From the NCBI GenBank assembly GCA_001510385.1, contig LFFE01000007.1:62001-126000 (forward strand): a DNA stretch of 64,000 nt, in the 5' to 3' direction. The notes under the pieces are model-generated. The model made no database searches. It was not told the origin of the DNA and worked only from the letters and a program-made list of their open reading frames with translations. A program made the position numbers and the translations under genes. Position 1 is the stretch's first letter. Every line of letters begins with the position of its first letter. Below, piece by piece: positions 60,643 to 64,000 of the stretch. This DNA is from Actinobacteria bacterium casp-actino5 (GTDB lineage: Bacteria; Actinomycetota; Acidimicrobiia; Acidimicrobiales; Ilumatobacteraceae).

Positions 60643-63225
60643 ATGTCCGGCGATACAAAGTTCACAGTGAACGGCTCGCCGGTAACGATTACGGGAGAAC
60701 ATCCTCATCTACTGTCCGCCCTTCGGGACGAACTCAACATCACTTCTCCAAAGGATGGTTGTTCCCCTTCAGGGCAGTGCGGCTGCTGCACAGTTCTCGT
60801 CGATGGCCGAGCAATTGTTGCGTGTCAGCAGTCTGTTGAGTCCTGCGAGGACCGTGAGATCACGACTCTCGAAGGTTTGCCCGAATCGGAACGCCAACGA
60901 TTTGCTGATGCGTTTGCTGCTTGCGGTGGTCTACAGTGCGGTTTCTGCATCCCCGGCATCGTGATGCGGGCACACCATCAGATCGCAAAAAAAGGTGCCG
61001 ACCTCACCCGCGAATCGATGGCTCCACATCTTGGTGCTCACCTATGTCGATGCACCGGCTATGTCAAAATTCTTGACGCGATCGAAGCCGTCGCTCACAA
61101 CACACCGGTCGATCCGCCAAAGGTGCAAGGTGGTGTTGGAGCAAGCGGAATGAAATATGAGGCGCAGCCACTCACCCTCGGCGACCGGCCGTACATTGAC
61201 GACATTCGTACCCACGGCATGCTTCATGCTGCGCTGCATCTCACCGAGCACACCCGAGCCCACATCAACGGCATCAGCGTCGAAGCAGCTGCGAACGCGC
61301 CCGGAGTCATCGCTGTCTACACAGCCTCAGATATCCCTGGCCAGTTGCGGTCAGGTCTGATTCATAAAGATTGGCCACTGATGATTCCCGTCGGGGGAAT
61401 GACGTCGTACGGTGGAGATGTCCTTGCCATCGTTGTTGCGGGCACCCGCGAACAAGCGAGGGCCGCAGCCAAGCTTGTCGAGGTTGAGTACAACGTGCAA
61501 CCACCCGTTGTAGATCCAGTGGCTGCTCTTCAACCAGACTCGCCAATCGCTGTGTGGGGAACGGACTCAAATGTGCTTTCGGTGAGCGCCTACCAACGCG
61601 ACGAGGGCTTGACGAATGATGAGGCCTTTGCGTGCAGCGCACATGTGGTGTCAGAAACGTTTACCACTCAGCGAATTGAGCATGCGTTTCTCGAACCTGA
61701 GGCAACGCTTGCTGTTCCGTCTGGCGAAGGTGATGAACAAACATTGCACGTGTACTCAGGCGGCCAAGGCGTATGGGACGACCGTAATGACATCGCCTCC
61801 ATTCTCAACGTTGATCGAGACCGAGTGACTGTTGAACTCGTATCAAACGGTGGCGCATTTGGCGGCAAAGAGGATATGAGTAACCAGGGTCATGCTGCTC
61901 TTGCTGCATGGCTGCTCAATCAACCAGTGAAATGCACGCTGAGTCGCGAAGAAAGTTTCAGGATGCATGCGAAACGGCATCCGATCACTCTTGAGGTGAA
62001 AGCAGGCTGTGACGACGAAGGTGTATTGACCGGGCTGCATGTGCGTGCGATTGGTGATTCGGGGGCATACGCAAGCGTTGGAATGAAGGTTCTCGAACGC
62101 GCAGCGGGCCATGTCGCAGGGCCATATCGATGGAAGTCGCTCGACATTGAGGCAACTGCTGTTCGCACAAATAATCCAGTCTGTGGGGCGTTCCGAGGGT
62201 TCGGTGCTAACCAGGCACAGTTCGCAACCGAAGGAGTGATCGATCGGCTGGCCGAGTTGGCCGGAATCGATCGTTGGGAATTTCGAATGCGGAACGTCAT
62301 CTCTCCGGGTGACATCTGGGGACCGGGCCAGATTATGGATGAGGGTGCCGGTGGGGCTCGTGAATGCCTTCACGCCATCAAATCTGACTACGACGAGGCG
62401 CTCTCAGCCGGACGTGCCGTAGGACTTGCAATCGGTATGAAGAATTCGGGTCTCGGTAACGGCTTCCGGGAAGTTTGTGGTGCAGTTGTCAGGTTCCGTC
62501 GCGACGGTCGTATCGAGGTTCGCCACGGCTGGACAGAAATGGGCCAAGGCGTTCATACGGTTGCTCTCCAAGTCGCGGCTCAAGAACTCAACGTGGATGC
62601 TGAACGTATTGACGTGATGGTTGACACAACGAGAGAACTTGGATTCGGCCAAACAACTGGTAGCAGGGGAACCCTGATGACGGCAGGCTCCGTTGCTGCT
62701 GCCTGCGCAGCTGCGCTTGCATCGAATTGTGAAGTTGATGTCGATCACTTCGGCGAATACGTCGTCGATTGGACGCACCATCTCGGTGACCCTGAACATC
62801 CAAACCCGACAATTCATTCGTGTTTCTCATACGCTGCACAACTCGTCGAAATCGATCGCTCATCAGGTGCCATCGAACGAGTTCTCGCTGTTCACGATGT
62901 CGGCAAAGCGGTCAACCCGATACTTGTCGAAGGACAGATTCAGGGCTCAGTTCACATGGGACTCGGCTATGCGTTGAGCGAAGACTTCCCGAGCGATGAA
63001 TTTGGGATGCCGACCGCTACGACATTACGGCAACTCGGTATCCCGCGTGCCAAAGATATCCCACAGATAGATGTCAAGGTGGTCGAGGTTCCTCAGCCCC
63101 ACTCACCATTTGGCATCAAAGGCGTGGGCGAAATTGGCCTGGTCCCAACAGCTCCTGCAATTGCTGGAGCGCTACATGACTTGGACGGCGAACGGCGCCG
63201 TACACTGCCCATGCGCCGTCAGTGA
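60643..63225 (+). CDS. Xanthine dehydrogenase-family molybdoenzyme with fused [2Fe-2S] domain
   Basis: An 860-residue fusion without the FAD domain. The N-terminal part has both [2Fe-2S] motifs (GCSPSGQCGCCTVLVDG; GGLQCGFCIPGIVMRAHH with LGAHLCRCTGYVK). The rest is a molybdopterin subunit: GGAFGGKEDMSNQGHAALAA, VCGAFRGFGANQAQFATEGV and the C-terminal GIKGVGEIGLVPTAPAIAGA with the catalytic-type glutamate. The order matches Desulfovibrio-type aldehyde oxidoreductase and the selenium-dependent xanthine dehydrogenase-like group. No in-frame stop suggests selenocysteine. The substrate (aldehyde, purine or other heterocycle) is open. The electron acceptor may be another protein, since FAD is missing. 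Confidence 0.87.
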   Translation: MSGDTKFTVNGSPVTITGEHPHLLSALRDELNITSPKDGCSPSGQCGCCTVLVDGRAIVACQQSVESCEDREITTLEGLPESERQRFADAFAACGGLQCGFCIPGIVMRAHHQIAKKGADLTRESMAPHLGAHLCRCTGYVKILDAIEAVAHNTPVDPPKVQGGVGASGMKYEAQPLTLGDRPYIDDIRTHGMLHAALHLTEHTRAHINGISVEAAANAPGVIAVYTASDIPGQLRSGLIHKDWPLMIPVGGMTSYGGDVLAIVVAGTREQARAAAKLVEVEYNVQPPVVDPVAALQPDSPIAVWGTDSNVLSVSAYQRDEGLTNDEAFACSAHVVSETFTTQRIEHAFLEPEATLAVPSGEGDEQTLHVYSGGQGVWDDRNDIASILNVDRDRVTVELVSNGGAFGGKEDMSNQGHAALAAWLLNQPVKCTLSREESFRMHAKRHPITLEVKAGCDDEGVLTGLHVRAIGDSGAYASVGMKVLERAAGHVAGPYRWKSLDIEATAVRTNNPVCGAFRGFGANQAQFATEGVIDRLAELAGIDRWEFRMRNVISPGDIWGPGQIMDEGAGGARECLHAIKSDYDEALSAGRAVGLAIGMKNSGLGNGFREVCGAVVRFRRDGRIEVRHGWTEMGQGVHTVALQVAAQELNVDAERIDVMVDTTRELGFGQTTGSRGTLMTAGSVAAACAAALASNCEVDVDHFGEYVVDWTHHLGDPEHPNPTIHSCFSYAAQLVEIDRSSGAIERVLAVHDVGKAVNPILVEGQIQGSVHMGLGYALSEDFPSDEFGMPTATTLRQLGIPRAKDIPQIDVKVVEVPQPHSPFGIKGVGEIGLVPTAPAIAGALHDLDGERRRTLPMRRQ

Positions 63226-63280
63226 CGCCGGCGTAGTTCACACTCCGTTAACAATCGAGATACCGGTGCGAAACCGCTCA

Positions 63281-63308
63281 TTGGCAGAGTGATGCCTACC
63301 CCTACAAA
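63281..63308 (+). promoter_or_regulatory. Probable promoter of glutamine synthetase
   Basis: TTGGCA (63281-63286) and TACAAA (63303-63308) are 16 bp apart. They lie 26 bp before the GTG at 63335, which has a GAAAGGA ribosome site. Confidence 0.45.
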
Positions 63309-63334
63309 TTGCGAATATCGCCGAAAGGAATCAC

Positions 63335-64000
63335 GTGGCGTACCAAGCTGAATACATCTGGATTGATGGCCATGAGCCAACTCCACAACTCCGTTCAAAG
63401 ACGAAGGTTCTTGCTGACGAAGTGACCGATCCTCCCATCTGGGGCTTCGATGGTTCTTCAACCGAGCAGGCAACTGGTGACAAGTCTGACTGTGTGCTTC
63501 GTCCAACATTTACTTGCCCCGACCCAATCCGCGGCGGTCGCAATATTCTCGTGATGTGTGAGGTGTTGCTCGCATCAAACATGCGTGCACATCCAACGAA
63601 CACTCGTGCAGCTTGCGCCCGAGTTGAGAAGAAGTACAAGGACGACGAAATGATCTTCGGCCTTGAGCAGGAATACACGATGTTGCGCCCCGACGGCTCA
63701 CCTCTTGGCTTCCCAGTTGGCGGCGGACAGCCAGCACCACAGGGCCCGTACTACTGCGGTGTCGGCACAGGTCGAGTTGTTGGGCGAGAAATTGTTGAAG
63801 AGCACACTCAGGCATGTATCGATGCTGGTCTTGCAATTTCAGGAACCAATGCAGAGGTCATGCCTGGTCAATGGGAGTTCCAGATTGGACCACTCGGACC
63901 TACCGCTGTTGGCGATCAGATGTACGTCGCTCGCTGGCTACTTCACCGCATTGCCGAGGATTACGACGTAGTCATCAGTTTTGCTGCGAAGCCAATGAAG
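63335..64000 (+). CDS. glnA: Glutamine synthetase, GSII (GlnII) type, N-terminal part
   Basis: ATP-dependent synthesis of glutamine from glutamate and ammonia. The frame runs from the GTG at 63335 to the window end (222 codons). AYQAEYIWIDGHEPTPQLRS, WGFDGSSTEQATGDKSDCVL, FGLEQEYTMLRPDGSPLGFP, GPYYCGVGTGRVVGREIVEE and NAEVMPGQWEFQIGP are typical of the shorter eukaryote-like GSII enzymes rather than GSI. GSII lacks the adenylylation loop, so regulation should be transcriptional or by feedback. AAAGGA precedes the start. Confidence 0.93.
   Translation, partial: MAYQAEYIWIDGHEPTPQLRSKTKVLADEVTDPPIWGFDGSSTEQATGDKSDCVLRPTFTCPDPIRGGRNILVMCEVLLASNMRAHPTNTRAACARVEKKYKDDEMIFGLEQEYTMLRPDGSPLGFPVGGGQPAPQGPYYCGVGTGRVVGREIVEEHTQACIDAGLAISGTNAEVMPGQWEFQIGPLGPTAVGDQMYVARWLLHRIAEDYDVVISFAAKPMK

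Noticed and set aside
60643-63225. Selenocysteine in the fused molybdoenzyme
   Set aside because: The frame has no internal TGA and no SECIS-like element was seen.

Overview
The window looks like a piece of a free-living, aerobic actinobacterial chromosome, most likely of the class Acidimicrobiia. GC is roughly mid-50s by eye. The reasons are family-level: a dnaK-grpE-dnaJ-hspR operon with a perfect HspR operator, an acyl-CoA carboxylase epsilon subunit next to its carboxyltransferase, and DUF2510, MpaB/DUF2236, MhuD-like, CadI-like and BTAD proteins. Secreted proteins carry Thr-rich linkers. Genes are packed on both strands with many stop/start overlaps, no gap over 300 bp lacks a gene, and I saw no tRNA, rRNA, CRISPR, insertion sequence or phage gene. 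It reads as core chromosome, not an island.

Layout. 0-8.4 kb: end of gpmA, a membrane Fe-S reductase, pheA, larB-larC (nickel-pincer cofactor), a membrane-tethered BTAD regulator and a DUF429-like protein. 8.4-15.3 kb: a cyclic-nucleotide-binding protein, an MFS transporter divergent from a form-II CoxL-like molybdoenzyme, a frameshifted doxX, a CaiB-type CoA-transferase and kynureninase. 15.3-28.2 kb: metallo-hydrolase, AI-2E transporter, MpaB-like oxygenase, YcaQ-type glycosylase, cyclophilin, radA, nadE, ACT protein, cadI-like gene, Gfo/Idh/MocA oxidoreductase, an orphan gene, Nudix, an S51-like peptidase and aat. 28.2-45 kb: ethylmalonyl-CoA mutase, a 2OG-oxygenase-like protein, LysM lipoprotein, two alpha/beta hydrolases, the run copCD-accD-accE-xseA-xseB-ids, dnaX-recR, then thiolase, ccr and an epimerase. 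45-56.7 kb: HAD phosphatase, GH18 protein, methyltransferase, a TlpA/DsbB pair, DUF2510, an MBL-Rieske fusion, the DnaK operon, cytidine deaminase and a secreted orphan. 56.7-64 kb: MazG, lysC-methyltransferase-asd, mhuD, a fused [2Fe-2S]/molybdopterin dehydrogenase and the start of a GSII-type glutamine synthetase.

How genes work together. Thiolase, crotonyl-CoA carboxylase/reductase, the epimerase, ethylmalonyl-CoA mutase and the acyl-CoA carboxylase beta/epsilon subunits point to the ethylmalonyl-CoA pathway (acetate or C2 assimilation) with propionyl-CoA/methylmalonyl-CoA handling. The remaining pathway enzymes are outside the window.

A striking regulatory feature is that at least 17 genes have a TANNNT hexamer ending 6 or 7 bases before an ATG or GTG, the geometry of leaderless promoters. 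I used this signal to choose several start codons, notably pheA, the MFS transporter, the AI-2E transporter and accD. The best candidates for something new are the MBL-Rieske fusion, the second alpha/beta hydrolase lacking its nucleophile, the membrane-tethered BTAD regulator and the doxX frameshift.
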